Part shown: in pieces, positions 1 through 11,084 of the stretch | Layout of the letters: each line of letters begins with the position of its first letter | How positions within the stretch are numbered: the first letter of the stretch is position 1 | Assembly: GCF_958979055.1 (NCBI RefSeq) | Contig: NC_084897.1 | Location: 24,331,628 to 24,395,627 of the forward strand | Length of the DNA: 64,000 bases | Direction: 5' to 3' | DNA from: Alnus glutinosa | Lineage: Eukaryota > Streptophyta > Magnoliopsida > Fagales > Betulaceae | Translations under genes and position numbers: made by a program | Notes under the pieces: model-generated | Told to the model about the DNA's origin: nothing | Database searches by the model: none | Seen by the model: only the letters and a program-made list of their open reading frames with translations

Positions 1-42
1 CGTAGTAAATGGCATAAATTCAATGCTGCTTCCTATTCAAAC

Positions 43-300
43 GGCATAAATTTATGCTGTTTATTTATAAGTGGCACAAATTACAAAATTGGTGTCATTT
101 AATATAAAAATGGCATAAATTGTTATCGTTTGCATAGTAAAAGACATTAAATTTAATGTCATTTATTGTGCAAGCGCATAAATTTATGCTGTTTTGTTTA
201 CAAGCGGCACAAATTACAAAATTGGTGCCACTTAATATGAAAACGGCATAAACTGTTACCGTTTGCACCGTGAATGATATTAAATTCTTAATTTTAAAGC
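43..300. repeat. Two 132-bp tandem units rich in short palindromes
   Basis: Two imperfect copies start near 44 and 176, a period of about 132 bp; part of a third may precede them at 11. Each holds several short hairpins, for example GCATAAATTTATGC and GACATTAAATTTAATGTC. No coding potential is visible. The array may continue to the left of the window. Confidence 0.7.
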
Positions 301-732
301 CTAATGGAAACATTCTTAATTTTCTTTATCTTCCTTCTATTTTGCAAGCATGTGGGTGTCACCTATCTCTTCTTATTACTGCTTAAATTGGTAGATCTTT
401 AAAAAAAAAAAAAAAAAAAAAAGCTGTGAAGATATTTTTATGAACTAAATAAAACTTCGTAACTTCGTTAATATTACATTACAATAGACAAAATTATTAG
501 GTTAACAAATACTGAGAGAGAGAAATTCGGCTTTTCAGTAATTAAAATTAGACCGGTAAAATTAAAATTGAGATACATGCATGTTCTTTGTATTTATGTT
601 ATGGGACACGTGTATGGAACTAGTCGAATTCACATTGAAAACCTTTTTTTCTTTTCTTTTCTTTTCCACGTGTCTTTAATGATGACAGTAGTCCGTGGAC
701 TTGGGCGGCTGCGGCCGCAATCTAGTCGTCAT
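301..732. other. AT-rich spacer, no gene seen
   Basis: It contains a poly-A run near 402-421, a CT-rich tract near 645-665 and a short GC-rich patch near 705-720. I see no conserved protein signal on either strand. Confidence 0.5.
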
Positions 733-1502
733 TAGGGGTGTGCAAAACCCGCAATTTTCGCCTCGCCCCACAACACCTGCCCTATCCCACCTCGTAGAGG
801 ACGGGATTTTCAAGTTTTTTTGCAGGTTAGGATCTTAATTTGAGAAATTTATGAGGGGCGGGTTGCGGGTTTAGCCTTTTAAAAAATGCAGGTCTCCGCC
901 CCACCCCACACCGCACAAAGGAGAAAAAAAGAAAAAATAAATAAAAAAGGGGTCCACTAGCTCATTTCATTGTGTGAGAAATACAATTTTTATGGTTCAA
1001 TTTCATGGGATGTTAAAGTGTAAACATTTTTATTGTATTGTTATTTGAAATAATCTTTTTATTACTTCTGGAAAAGACAAGAAAATTGATTACATGGAAT
1101 AGTGAAATATTATAACTTTTTACTCTTTACATTTATTCAATTATGCTTTGTTGATGGGAGAAAATAGAAATCATGTTTCTTAGAATTTTATCTTATAATT
1201 AATAGGGCTTTTAATATAAAAGACTAATTCCATGGAAAATGTTCTTAAATGGAAATATGAATTTAATTTTTTATTTAAAAAATCAGTATTTTTTTTGAAT
1301 TTTTATTTCTTTACAAAATAAAATCAAAATTACGTAAATGTCACTCAAAATACTCGCCCCACCCCGCTCGAACTTGCCCCGCAGTGATCCACCTCGCACA
1401 GTTAGTCTTTATCAAGTGCGATTTGCGGGAAGGTGCGGGACGGGGCCAAAAAAGACGAAAACCCTTCCCGCTCCGCCCCGCCCCGCCCCATGCACACCCC
1501 TA
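733..1502. mobile_element. Non-autonomous hAT element (MITE)
   Basis: The element begins TAGGGGTGTGCA at 733 and ends TGCACACCCCTA at 1502. The 8 bp on each side are nearly identical (725-732 GTCGTCAT and 1503-1510 ATCGTCAT, 7 of 8). An 8-bp target duplication with a TAGGGG-type terminal inverted repeat is typical of hAT elements. The ends are GC-rich (repeated CCCGC and CCCCGC) while the 400-bp core is AT-rich. No transposase is encoded, so it depends on another element. Confidence 0.85.
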
Positions 1503-2143
1503 ATCGTCATTGCTCGGAAAACATCTGGTATTGGTCAACTTTATTCTTTGATTTTATGATCTCCACGAAGCATGCAAGAAAGGTTTTGAAGCGTTGGATC
1601 CTCTCGTCCCAGTTTGGAATGGTCAAGATGATGCGGTTACTAGGTCTCATGCTTTTGTCCCTCCCTCATCTGCATGAACGCCACGCGTCATGCTTAAATC
1701 CATCCAAGGCGTTGGATACTTATACATGCACTAGAAGTCTAGAATCTTTTTTTTTTTTTTTTTTGAAGGGATAGAATCTTATATTTAAGTAACCTATATA
1801 ATATACTATACTCGTTTTTTTTTTTTTTTTTTTTTATTTGGGAGAAGGAGAAACAGAAAGATACATCAAACACAAAATATGAGTGAGCAAAATATCCTGC
1901 ATGCAACAAACACACAAAGAAATCAAATACTGTGCAAATAAATCCTAAAATTATTGGAAATGGGCCAAATTAATTAAAAATTGGCATGACCTATTTGAGT
2001 CTTGGCTCACAGATCATATCAACTGTCAATCCTTTAAATAATCTACGGTTATCTAACATTGTTGTCGATATAGGAATATCAAATATTATCGATTCTTTGA
2101 ATGTTCGTAATGATAGTAGTAAGATAGAGAAAGACAATTTATA
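1503..2143. other. Spacer, no gene seen
   Basis: It contains poly-T runs near 1746-1764 and 1816-1836. I find no protein similarity. Part of it may be decayed hAT sequence upstream of the relic at 2643. Confidence 0.4.
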
Positions 2144-2632
2144 GTGCGTTTGGGTATCGAATATTTCAAATATGAATAATATTCAGAATCTGATCACGGA
2201 TTTCAAGGCAATGAAAATGTATTTGGATGTTGAATATAATTTAGATTCTTTTGAATATGTGTTTGGGTGTTGAATTTGAAAGATTGAAAAAAAGTGTTTT
2301 ATAATAGTATAAAGTGATTGGAAATGATTGGATTGTATGAAAAGTTGTGTATAATGATTGGTATGGTAAAAAATAATAATAAAAATATATGATGGGTTTT
2401 AAAAAAGTGTTTTATAATAGTATAAAATGATTGAAAAAGATTGGATTGTATGAAAAATTGTGTATAATAATTGGTATGGTAAAAAATAATTAAAAAAAAT
2501 ATATGATGAGTTTATTCAAACTATTCAAACTTTATTCAAGTAACCCATGTGTTTTATTCAACTTGGATCCGGGTATGGGTTTTTGAATAAAAACCCAGTT
2601 CGAATATTGAATATCACTACGAACCAAACGCA
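2144..2632. mobile_element. MITE with GTGCGTTTGG / CCAAACGCA ends
   Basis: The left end reads GTGCGTTTGGGTATCGAATATT and the right end is its imperfect inverse, ending near 2632. The interior holds two near-identical 80-bp AT-rich blocks (about 2285-2370 and 2403-2490). It lies immediately upstream of a decayed hAT transposase. I could not define a clean target duplication. Confidence 0.6.
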
Positions 2633-2642
2633 GAAAGATATT

Positions 2643-2995
2643 CTCCCAATACCTTGTGGCAGAAAATAACTTGAAATATAGGTCGGAAGTGAATCGATAT
2701 TTGTTAAATAGATGTAAAGCAGATATTATAGATTTTGATATACATCATAACTTGGTGGGAAGTTAATGCATCAAAATATCCTATTCTCACAGAGCTAGCA
2801 CGTGATGTACGTATTGATCATCCCTATTTTCACTGTTGCCTCAGAGTCTGTCTTTAATAAAGATGGACGTGTATTGGATCCCTTTAGGAGTTCATTGTCT
2901 CCATTCACCATTGAGGTCTTAATTGCTCGCAAGACTGGTTAAAGAACCGCTCAATCAACAAGAAGGAAGAGTTGGAAGACTTTATGGCAAGCTAT
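2643..2995 (+). pseudogene. Relic of a hAT transposase C-terminus (dimerisation domain)
   Basis: With frame changes allowed, the plus strand encodes pieces matching the conserved C-terminal hAT dimerisation region: EVNRYLL..., then WWEVNASKYPILTELARDV near 2755-2815, then text equivalent to VASESAF, a DPFRSSLSP-like segment, and INKKEELEDFMASYDKH near 2955-3005. Frameshifts and stops occur throughout, so no protein is made. In intact hAT transposases this part mediates dimerisation. The rest of the element was not found. Confidence 0.75.
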
Positions 2996-3125
2996 GATAA
3001 GCATGGTAAATGTTTATGAATTATTTATTTATAAATTCATTTTACTTTTTATTATTTATTTATTTAACTCAAACTTTTTCTATTGTAGATGAGCCTCACA
3101 ATCAACCTTCAAATTCAAGGAATTA

Positions 3126-3554
3126 AACATCTTATGCTTAAATGAAGGTTATCATTTTTTGATTTATCATAATATTTATATTACAATGTAATTGCTTAGG
3201 TTGTCAATTTTTTTTTTTTTTTTTGAAGTTTATAATATTTCTTGTTGTTATCTCTACATGATTTTCCTAGAAGATCAAATGGGAGTCTGGTCGTTGTCGC
3301 TTTTGTTGTTGTTATTGTCTTATTGGTTGAATTTTTCAACTAAACTTTATTTGTTTCAATCCACTTAAGTAGGAAATAGGAATGAAAGTGGGCGGAAGTG
3401 GAAGTGAATATGTTTATGTTGGATTTTATTATTTGAATTTTCATTTATATGTTAGTGCATGCGAGTGTGTGGACAATGGAGATAATTGTTTTGGATTATT
3501 GATTTTTTTTATGCCAATATTACAACTCATAATAGACATTTTGACGCCAATAAA

Positions 3555-3596
<42 letters not shown>

Positions 3597-3646
3597 AAAG
3601 GAGAAAGAGACGCTCTCCGTAAAAGTCTTGAAAGATATAGACTAAG
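3126..3646. other. Spacer with TA microsatellite
   Basis: A pure AT dinucleotide run lies at about 3563-3594 and a poly-T at 3209-3224. I see no gene. Confidence 0.5.
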
Positions 3647-3903
3647 GGTGCATTTGGGATTGCGATTTCGTAGAGAAAAAGTGCGATTTTAAACCAAATC
3701 GCAGAAAATGAACCGTTTGGAAACTGCGTTTTTAAAAAATTGCGATTTGAAAACGCAAAAAAGTGTGTATTCAAATCGCAGGCAATGTGATGCTTTTTTG
3801 AAAACGCAGTATTTTAAAAGGTTAAACTGCGATTTTAAAGACCAAACTGCGATTTTACCAAACACTTAACTGCGTTTTTAAAAATCACTTTTTTAAATCG
3901 CAC
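3647..3903. repeat. MITE-like block of GCGATTT / AACGCA motifs
   Basis: The left edge GGGTGCATTTGGGATTGCG and a right-hand ACCAAACACTTAACTGCG in opposite orientation suggest a foldback element. The interior repeats GCGATTT and AAACGCA in both orientations. The boundaries are approximate. Confidence 0.45.
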
Positions 3904-4070
3904 ATTATACGAGTAGTTTTCACAAATATTAACCGAGTGAAATTAACTGGGTTTATCTAAACCAAACTAAAGCTTGTACGAGAGCGGCCAGCTTGCTTTA
4001 ACTACCCTAATCACACTAAATATTTTATATATATACTTGTCCAAATATGAACCTCTATATATATATATAT

Positions 4071-4606
4071 CATTAACATCATCGATCGCAATCAATTATT
4101 ATATTTGTTAATTTCAATTTAAAATAAATATTTAAAATGAGAAACTGCACAGAAGATATCTATTATCTATAGACAGTGACAAAAACGATTAATTAAATAT
4201 TAGGTATCTTCTCAGGGCCACTCACTCATATATCAACGTCAAAAACAAGATTGGTGGAGCATACTTTGACTTAATATGTACCTTAATTTATGTATCATTA
4301 ACATCACGTACGTACGTACAATGTACATGTCATTCATTATATTTGTTAATTTCAATTTAAAATCAATGTTTCAAATTAATTAAAATGAGAAAATGCGCAG
4401 AAGATGTCTAGAGATAGACAACCATGAAGAAAAAAACGATTAAATTAAACGAAGTTGGTTTTTTTTTATATAGATGAACGAAGTTGTTAAGTATCTTCTC
4501 ATGCAGGTCATTCATTCAACGCCAAAAACATGATTGTTGGACGAAGTTGTTGAGTATTTTCCTGGGAGCTAGCAATCTTCACTAACGACAAAAACAAGAT
4601 TGTTGC
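4071..4606. repeat. Imperfect tandem duplication upstream of CAD copy 1
   Basis: The unit starting CATTAACATCA at 4071 recurs at 4296 with insertions and substitutions; shared text includes a TATATTTGTTAATTTCAATT stretch and a GTATCTTCTC motif. Its 3' part (GACAAAAACAAGATTG) occurs again near 4585. The block is 0.8-1.3 kb upstream of the CAD start codon. Whether it affects expression is unknown. Confidence 0.65.
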
Positions 4607-5179
4607 GTTGGGCTTATTATAAGTTATAAGAGAAAGAGCTTCCTCTAATACTATGAAATGACTTTGACCAATTAATATATACTAATCTTGGCATATTAGA
4701 TTTTTTTTTTTTTTTTTTTTTTTTCTAATTGAATGTGGGAAAAGGATTACAAGATTGTATCTTTCCTGCTTCTTAACCTACTCGAAGAGAAGATTAAAGA
4801 TCCTATAAGAAATGAAAGATAAATAAATAAATGGCATCAACTGATAATGATGACTGGATAGTGTGGTGGTCTTGTTTGAGGTTTGGTGGGATCCACCCAC
4901 TCACATGGTCCTACTAATGTTTGTGATTGTGCACAGTGAAAGGATCTTTTCCCACTTAAGAATCTGTTACAACTGGATCACTCCAGACAAAGCCTGAAAG
5001 GCTGAAACACAGCCCGTTCTCACCAGACGTACACCAGGTATACTAAATACTAAATTATTGGCAATTTGGCATCCCCTCTATTTTAATAAGTCATGGCCAA
5101 AGGAGCTGTGGACCATGTCGTTTAATATTGAAAATGAAGTTACATGCTCGGATCGAGTTGTGACCACCGACCACGTACC

Positions 5180-5186
5180 ACCTACC
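5180..5186 (+). promoter_or_regulatory. AC-type MYB site in CAD copy 1 promoter
   Basis: The sequence ACCTACC matches the AC-I core bound by R2R3-MYB regulators of phenylpropanoid and lignin genes. It lies about 55 bp upstream of the TATA box. The match and position are seen directly; function is inferred. Confidence 0.5.
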
Positions 5187-5240
5187 GTTTACACTAGCTA
5201 TTTCGCCATCTCTTCTTTGCTTTTTCCTTCTGTTTTTTTC

Positions 5241-5248
5241 TATATAAA
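5241..5248 (+). promoter_or_regulatory. TATA box of CAD copy 1
   Basis: TATATAAA lies 124 bp upstream of the start codon, predicting transcription start near 5272 and a 5' UTR of about 100 nt. Confidence 0.7.
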
Positions 5249-5371
5249 GCACATCTTCATCAAGAGACGACTCAAGCTAGACCAGCAAATCCATATTCCT
5301 TTTTCTCTCCATCTAGTTCAAGCAAGCAACACACTCAGTTCTCTTAACGCTAAAACTCTCTCGATCTCAAT

Positions 5372-7474
5372 ATGATCACAAAGGCACCAGCAGAAGAACA
5401 CCCGGTGAAGGCCTTTGGCTGGGCTGCTACAGACCAGTCTGGCCATCTCTCTCCGTTCAACTTCTCTCGAAGGTAATTAAAGTCTCCATTTTAATTTATT
5501 ATCTTGCGTTAATAAATATTTACTATTACAAAATCACTACCAGTACAACTGCGATGACGATGACGATAATATAAATGATTTTTGTTTATATATGTATATA
5601 TATATGCAGGGCAACAAACGATGATGATGTAAGGTTTAAGGTGTTGTATTGTGGAATCTGTCACAGCGACCTTCACAGCATCAAGAACGATTGGGGCATC
5701 TCAACTTACCCTATTGTTCCTGGGTACGCACTTTTCACTTCAATATTCTAAAATCCAGGATCGATTAGATTTGTTTTTCTTTTTTTAAAAAAAAATAAAA
5801 AATAAATAAAATTATGGGCCTTGCCGTAGTTGCATATATTTAAGTGCAGACAATTCATAAAAAAAAAATTCTTATTGTAAATGCGACCAATATTCAAGTG
5901 TTCATGATTTTGAGATAAATAAACTTATTTTACATTTCTCAATAATTTTAGTTTTAAGAGTCCACTAAAGTACCATTGTCGTCTTTATTATTAAATGGGA
6001 ACCAATACAAACTTATTTAAGAAAAAATTGTATTATTGATCCTTGTAGTTAGTTTAAATTACAAATCGTTATATCTAATATTAAAATTATTTTGAAAATC
6101 TCTTAGTTGACTTAATTTACAAATTGCACATTGAAGTTAAAATTAATTTTATTTATTTAATTTAGTGAACAAAAAATAAAAAAAAGTATCTGATGTTCAC
6201 GGTCAACCTAGTATACAACCGACCCTTTTATGTTGGACGACCCATAATGGCCGGGTCTCTTTATTATGTCCTTATCTTTTTATTTTATTATTGAAATTAA
6301 GCGGACATTTTTATTAAAGAAAAATTACGAGTTTCTTTGCATCTCCGTTAATTAGAAAAAGCTTTTGTTAATTAAAATTTTGACTTGCAGGCACGAAATC
6401 GTTGGAGAAGTCACAGAAGTGGGGAGCAAGGTGAAGAAAGTTAAAGTGGGAGAGAAAGTGGGTGTTGGATTCATCGTCGGTGCATGCCACTCCTGCGAGA
6501 ACTGCAACAATGACCTTGAAGTTTATTGTTCAGAAATGTTGTTCACCTACAATTCCGTTTACCACGACAAAACAATCACATATGGAGGCTACTCAGACAC
6601 AATGGTAGCTAACGAGCGCTACATCGTTCGCTTCCCCGAAAACATGCCACTTGACGCCGGAGCTCCACTCCTATGTGCTGGAATCACAGTTTACAGTCCC
6701 CTAAAATATTTTGGTCTTGTCGAGCCGGGTAAGCATATTGGGATTGTCGGCCTGGGTGGCCTTGGCCATCTCGCTGTTAAATTTGCAAAGGCTTTTGGGG
6801 TCAAAGTGACGGTAATTAGCAGCTCCATTACCAAGAAGGACGAAGCCTTGGAACATTTTGGTGCTGACTCATTTTTAATTAGCCGTGACCAAGAACAAAT
6901 GCAGGTAAATTTCTCTTGTTTTGCAATTTCTGTGATTGATGCTATTTCCTGTATGCGTTTCCAAAGATTGGGTTCGTAATTTTGATTACGTATTAAATTC
7001 GTGCAGGCTGCCATGAACACAATGGATGGTATCATCGATACGGTATCTGCTGTGCACCCAATTTTGCCATTAATAGGTCTGTTGAAGTCCCATGGAAAAC
7101 TTGTTTTGCTGGGTGCGCCGGACAAGCCGCTCGAGCTACCAGTCTTTCCTCTGCTTTTGGGTAATTTCATATACAAGACAAATGACAAATTTTGTCATCG
7201 TTATATATATATTTATGTTAGATTCCTCTTTTATTTTATTGATTTAAAAGTATTTGTGAAAACAGGAAGGAAGATGGTTGTGGGGAGTGCTTTGGGCGGA
7301 ATGAAGGAGACACAAGAGATGATTGACTTTGCGGCAAAACATAACATCACGGCGGACATTGAGGTTATTTCGATGGAGTACGTGAACACGGCAATGGAGC
7401 GCCTTGCTAAGGGTGATGTTCGGTACCGATTTGTAATCGACGTTGGAAACACGTTGGCTGCTACCAAGCCTTGA
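5372..7474 (+). CDS. CAD copy 1: CAD-like / mannitol dehydrogenase-like alcohol dehydrogenase
   Basis: Exons are 5372-5472, 5610-5723, 6391-6904, 7007-7160 and 7266-7474, all with GT-AG introns. They join to 1092 nt, or 363 residues, typical for the family. It is a zinc-dependent, NADP-linked medium-chain dehydrogenase that interconverts aldehydes and alcohols, in plants usually cinnamyl or monoterpenoid substrates, in the cytosol. Visible motifs are the catalytic-zinc Cys48 in CGICHSD, His73-Glu74 (GHE), structural-zinc cysteines 104, 107, 110 and 118, Cys167, the Rossmann motif GLGGLG at 192-197, and a serine near 215 where CADs select NADP. The N-terminus ([10 protein letters not shown]) resembles ELI3/probable mannitol dehydrogenase and 8-hydroxygeraniol dehydrogenase. 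The true substrate cannot be read from sequence. It looks intact. The start is the first ATG after the predicted transcription start that gives the conserved N-terminus. Confidence 0.93.
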
Positions 7475-8108
7475 AGACCCAAAAAAAAATTAAAAAAATT
7501 TATCTACTTTTGTACTTTCAATTCGAATAACCTTCAGTAAAATGAAAAGTTGGAACATTCCTACCATTATAAGATTATTTGCGCACCCTTACATGCACAT
7601 CTTCGCTTAACTCCTTAAATTTTTATTATTTTTCTAATTATTGCCCCAAATTTTTAAAAAAAATCAATTTAATATAGCAAAATTCTAATTAAATAAAAGA
7701 GCTTCCATGAGTTAATTGAGTTCCTAGTCGTTTACGGCTATTCAGTCGGTGTGAAAAACAAGGCGGTTACGTACAACAATTGAAAACAACTTTGACTTTT
7801 CATACACCCATCAAAAAAGTGAGAAAAGAAAAGAACACGTGGCGTGGGAGAAGTGCCACATTTCGTCGATCATCCTACATTTCTTCAAGGCTGAAGTGAG
7901 AGAAACTGACCGAGAAGCGTTTTATGCATGGGGCAGAAACTAATTGCGTGTGAGATGGTGCCAACGTGCAGCCGCCGGGAAAAGAGCTGAGACAAGGGAA
8001 TGCTGTGAAGAGTGATGCTGTCGAAGGGACCGTTGTGGCCTAAATTCATCCACCAACCCAATATTTCAAGTCTTTTAGAACGAATTGTGTTGAGTAAGAG
8101 ACTTGCTA
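7475..8108. other. 3' flank of CAD copy 1, no gene seen
   Basis: This contains the 3' UTR and AT-rich sequence, then a region of mixed composition near 7800-8100 with no recognisable protein. Confidence 0.45.
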
Positions 8109-8270
8109 CACAGGGGACGCTCATCTGTCCCCTGTGAGCATTTTATTATAAAAAAATAATTTTTTATTAAAAAATTGGCTTTGATGTCCCATCAAAGCCA
8201 ACTTTTTTAATAAAAATTTATTTTTTTATTATATATGGGTGATGGAGGACGGATGAGTGTCCCCCATCCA
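8109..8270. mobile_element. Foldback MITE, GGGGACRCTCATC family
   Basis: The left end has CAGGGGACGCTCATCTGTCC and the right end the inverse, GGACGGATGAGTGTCCCCCA. The core is an AT-rich palindrome with GGCTTTGATG/CATCAAAGCC at its centre. The same terminal signature occurs at 34931-35090, so this is a dispersed family. Confidence 0.65.
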
Positions 8271-8299
8271 GCATTTCCCGTTGAGTAATGCTTAATAAA

Positions 8300-9361
8300 C
8301 CATACTTTTGAGGAGAAAGAAGCTCTCGTTTTTTCACTGTGAGAGAGAAAGCCGTTCGTTTAAGTTTGTCGCCATGGGAGGGTGGCTTCACGCCTCCCTC
8401 CTCCCGGTAAGCGCTTTCTCTTAGCCCTCTCGGGCTATGGAGTGATTTTGCTCCTCCATAGTGTGTACCAATGGAGGTTAGGTTTTCTCCCAGTCATTTG
8501 GATTGTGGAGTTTTGTTCCCCCCGGTAGTTCCGGTGACGGCTGTTTTCCCCTAGTCTTTGTTTGGGCTATGGTGGTTGTTGCTTCTTTGTTTTTCTTCTA
8601 GTTTATTTCTTTTGATTCAGGCATGAAGACTTAAGTTCAAGCCGACCAATTGGGAGAGAGACTGCTCTGTGCTGTTTCATCGACAGTGGTTCTCTGGCCG
8701 AACCTTCACTTTTTTTTATTTTTTGAAGCCAGATCTACGCATCCTCGTTGATTTCTGGTAAACACGCGCTGCCCAGCAGCATTGTCCGTTGTTCTTTGCT
8801 CTAGCCGCCGAAAGCAGTGGTCGTGCCAATCGTCGGAGCATGGCGTGTGGCTTTCACGCGCCATGGAGCTTTGTTCCCTGGGCCGCGCGTGTGGGTCATG
8901 TTCCAATTTTTCAAGCCATGTACGGTGGTTTCTGGGGTTTAGGACAACCAATCTGCTGTTTGGGGGTTGTCAATGGCGGCGCGTGTCCCACACGCGCTGT
9001 CGTCTGACGAGGACTGCCTCTGCCTCTCTGCTTCAGACTTGGATTGGGTGTTTCTGTCTGTTGTGTGTGTATTCTTTTTGTGTCTACGATACAATCTGCC
9101 ATTGCAATACCCTTGTTTTAATGGGAATATTGGTTGGCTTGTTGCTAGATCGGCCCCCTTTTATTTTTGAGAGTGAGCGTTGTTGTAAAGGGAGGCTCAA
9201 ATGTTTATTCTTGTAAGATTTGTGTTCTGCATAGGCAGCTATTTTTAAGTCAGATTCTTCTGACTTAGAGTTCAAGGGTCTTGTACCTCTTGTCTCAATA
9301 TGTAAGCCTTCGGACTTTTTCAGTAATGTATCATAGCACATGCTACTTGTTTAAAAAAAAA
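8300..9361 (+). mobile_element. ~1-kb poly-A retroposon, copy A (family unknown to me)
   Basis: This GC-rich block ends in poly-A at about 9353-9361. TTAATAAA occurs at 8292-8299 and again at 9362-9369, a possible target duplication. The interior matches copy B (27504-28589) over several stretches, such as CAATGGAGGTT, a CCCCCCGGT segment and GGCGCGTGTCCCACACGCG (8973-8997). Its last 130 bp match the 3' end of the short element at 56054-56352, including GACTTA, CTTGTACCTCT and AGCACATGCTA. The short reading frames differ between copies, so I treat it as non-coding. It is probably a non-autonomous LINE-mobilised element. Confidence 0.6.
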
Positions 9362-9369
9362 TTAATAAA

Positions 9370-9748
9370 TAAATAAAAATGGTGTCGGTCCTTTTTGATA
9401 TTTGTGTCAAAAACTATTATCTTGTACAGTTACAAACTATAAGTTCGTGTTTATTGTGCATCGCAAAAACTTGTCTTGCAACTGAATGTTTGAATTCGTT
9501 TTGCTGTGTGATTTTTTTTTTTTTTAATATATTTAAAATTGTGAATATTGAAAAAAATTTTGTTCTGAAATTATGTTTGGATAGTTTAAAAAACTTGAGA
9601 TAAAATTTTTTTTAAAAAAAAATGAATAAAATTTTAGTAGGATTTTAACTCAAAAAAACAACTCAAACATGTTGAAAAATAATAAAATATAATAATAATA
9701 AAAACAAGTATTATCCAAACATGCCCAAACTATTTACTTATTTACGAT
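9370..9748. other. AT-rich spacer, no gene seen
   Basis: Homopolymer-rich sequence without a protein signal. Confidence 0.4.
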
Positions 9749-10112
9749 GGATAATTGTACCACTGGTCCTTAAAGTTGGCCTAAATTACGAATCACTCTC
9801 TGTGGTACAAAAAATTCATGGAGGGTCATTGTGGTAAACTATAATTACGAATCACTCCCTGAACCAGTTTTCCGTCCACCAAATTAATATAATCCGTTAG
9901 TTTGCTTTGTCATATAAATAGTGAGACAACCTCTAAATATCATTTGTATTGCAATCTACTAACGGACTCTGTTGACTTGGTGAACAAAAAACGTGTTAAG
10001 AGAGTGATTTGTAATTATAGTTTACCACAATGACCCTCTATAAACTCTTTGTACCACAATGAATGATTCGTAATTTAAGCCAACCCTAAAAAGACCAATA
10101 ATGCAATTATCC
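9749..10112. mobile_element. Foldback element with ~140-bp inverted arms
   Basis: The left arm begins GGATAATTGTACCACTGGTC and the right arm ends with the inverse, GACCAATAATGCAATTATCC. Shared arm features include AAATTACGAATCACTC against GAATGATTCGTAATTT and GGGTCATTGTGGTAAACTAT against ATAGTTTACCACAATGACCC. No coding capacity. A target duplication was not resolved. Confidence 0.65.
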
Positions 10113-10299
10113 CTATTTACAATTCAACTATTGTCAATTCATATTTCTTAAATTGATCTCTTTTTATTCTTTCTTCAACTGCAATGGAAGCATGCTAGTT
10201 AAACAATGGCAACAGAGGAAAACAAATTGTTGAACAATTTTCGGTGGCCAGTCACCGAGTCTGCACTTTCTTGAAGATGACATGGCAACAAATTTATTT

Positions 10300-10865
10300 T
10301 TGGGTTAATTATTATTTAGATAATTTTTTTATAAAACATAAAAAATTGACAAGTGTCATGTTTTGACTTTTTAAATTATCAATTTGTTGTAACTTACCCA
10401 CATCTTTAGTCTTAACCGTTATGTTAAATGGAAATTCAAATTTGACAAAAACATTCCTAAAATACTCTTATTTTGACAATTGTAAAACCAAAAATTAGCC
10501 TTTTTATTTATTAATTAGTAGAAAAAAAAATTACATTAACAAATTATTAATTTTTTTAGGAAAAAGTATACATATCGCCATCAAACTACCACTTTATTGT
10601 TAATGTCAACTTTTTTTTAAAAAAAATATATAAAAAAAATAAAGGGTAATTTTGGTTTTTCAATAGTCAAAATTATTGTATTTTCGGAACATTTTGGTCA
10701 AATTTAATTTCCAATCGAACATAACGGTCAAGACTAATAGATAAGACTAAATAATAACAGATTAACAATTTAAACGACCAAATCATGACATTTATTAGTT
10801 CGTGATACTTCATAAAAAAAAAAAAATGACAATTAGTTTAGAGAGTTAAATAATATTGAACCCAA
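10300..10865. mobile_element. Second foldback element, ~566 bp
   Basis: The left end TTGGGTTAATTATTATTTA is mirrored by TAAATAATATTGAACCCAA at the right end. Arms share GTGTCATG/CATGACA and the segment around CTTAACCGTTATGTT against AACATAACGGTCAAG. It is AT-rich and non-coding. Confidence 0.6.
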
Positions 10866-11084
10866 ATTTTTATATTGATTTTGGTTGGCAATAATGGTTG
10901 TCATTTCCTTACAATTTGACAGAAAAATGTGGAAATGGAATTGTTAAGTAAAGTCTTTTTGACAACAACATGCACCCACCACAACAGCAAGTTTTGATAG
11001 GCAAGAGCCAACAACGAAAAAAGAAAAAGAATATAGATAAAAGCTTTTTTTTTTTCTTTTCTTTTTGAAAAAGAATAGGATACT

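Noticed and set aside
3382-3774. ORFs with Tyr-Ile repeats (also 23906-24265 and 53007-53050)
   Set aside because: They come from TA microsatellites.
7885-8124. Minus-strand 79-codon ORF
   Set aside because: Overlaps a MITE end and has no recognisable motif.
8706-9341. Several 60-140-codon ORFs on both strands
   Set aside because: Same repeat family; overlapping frames without conservation.
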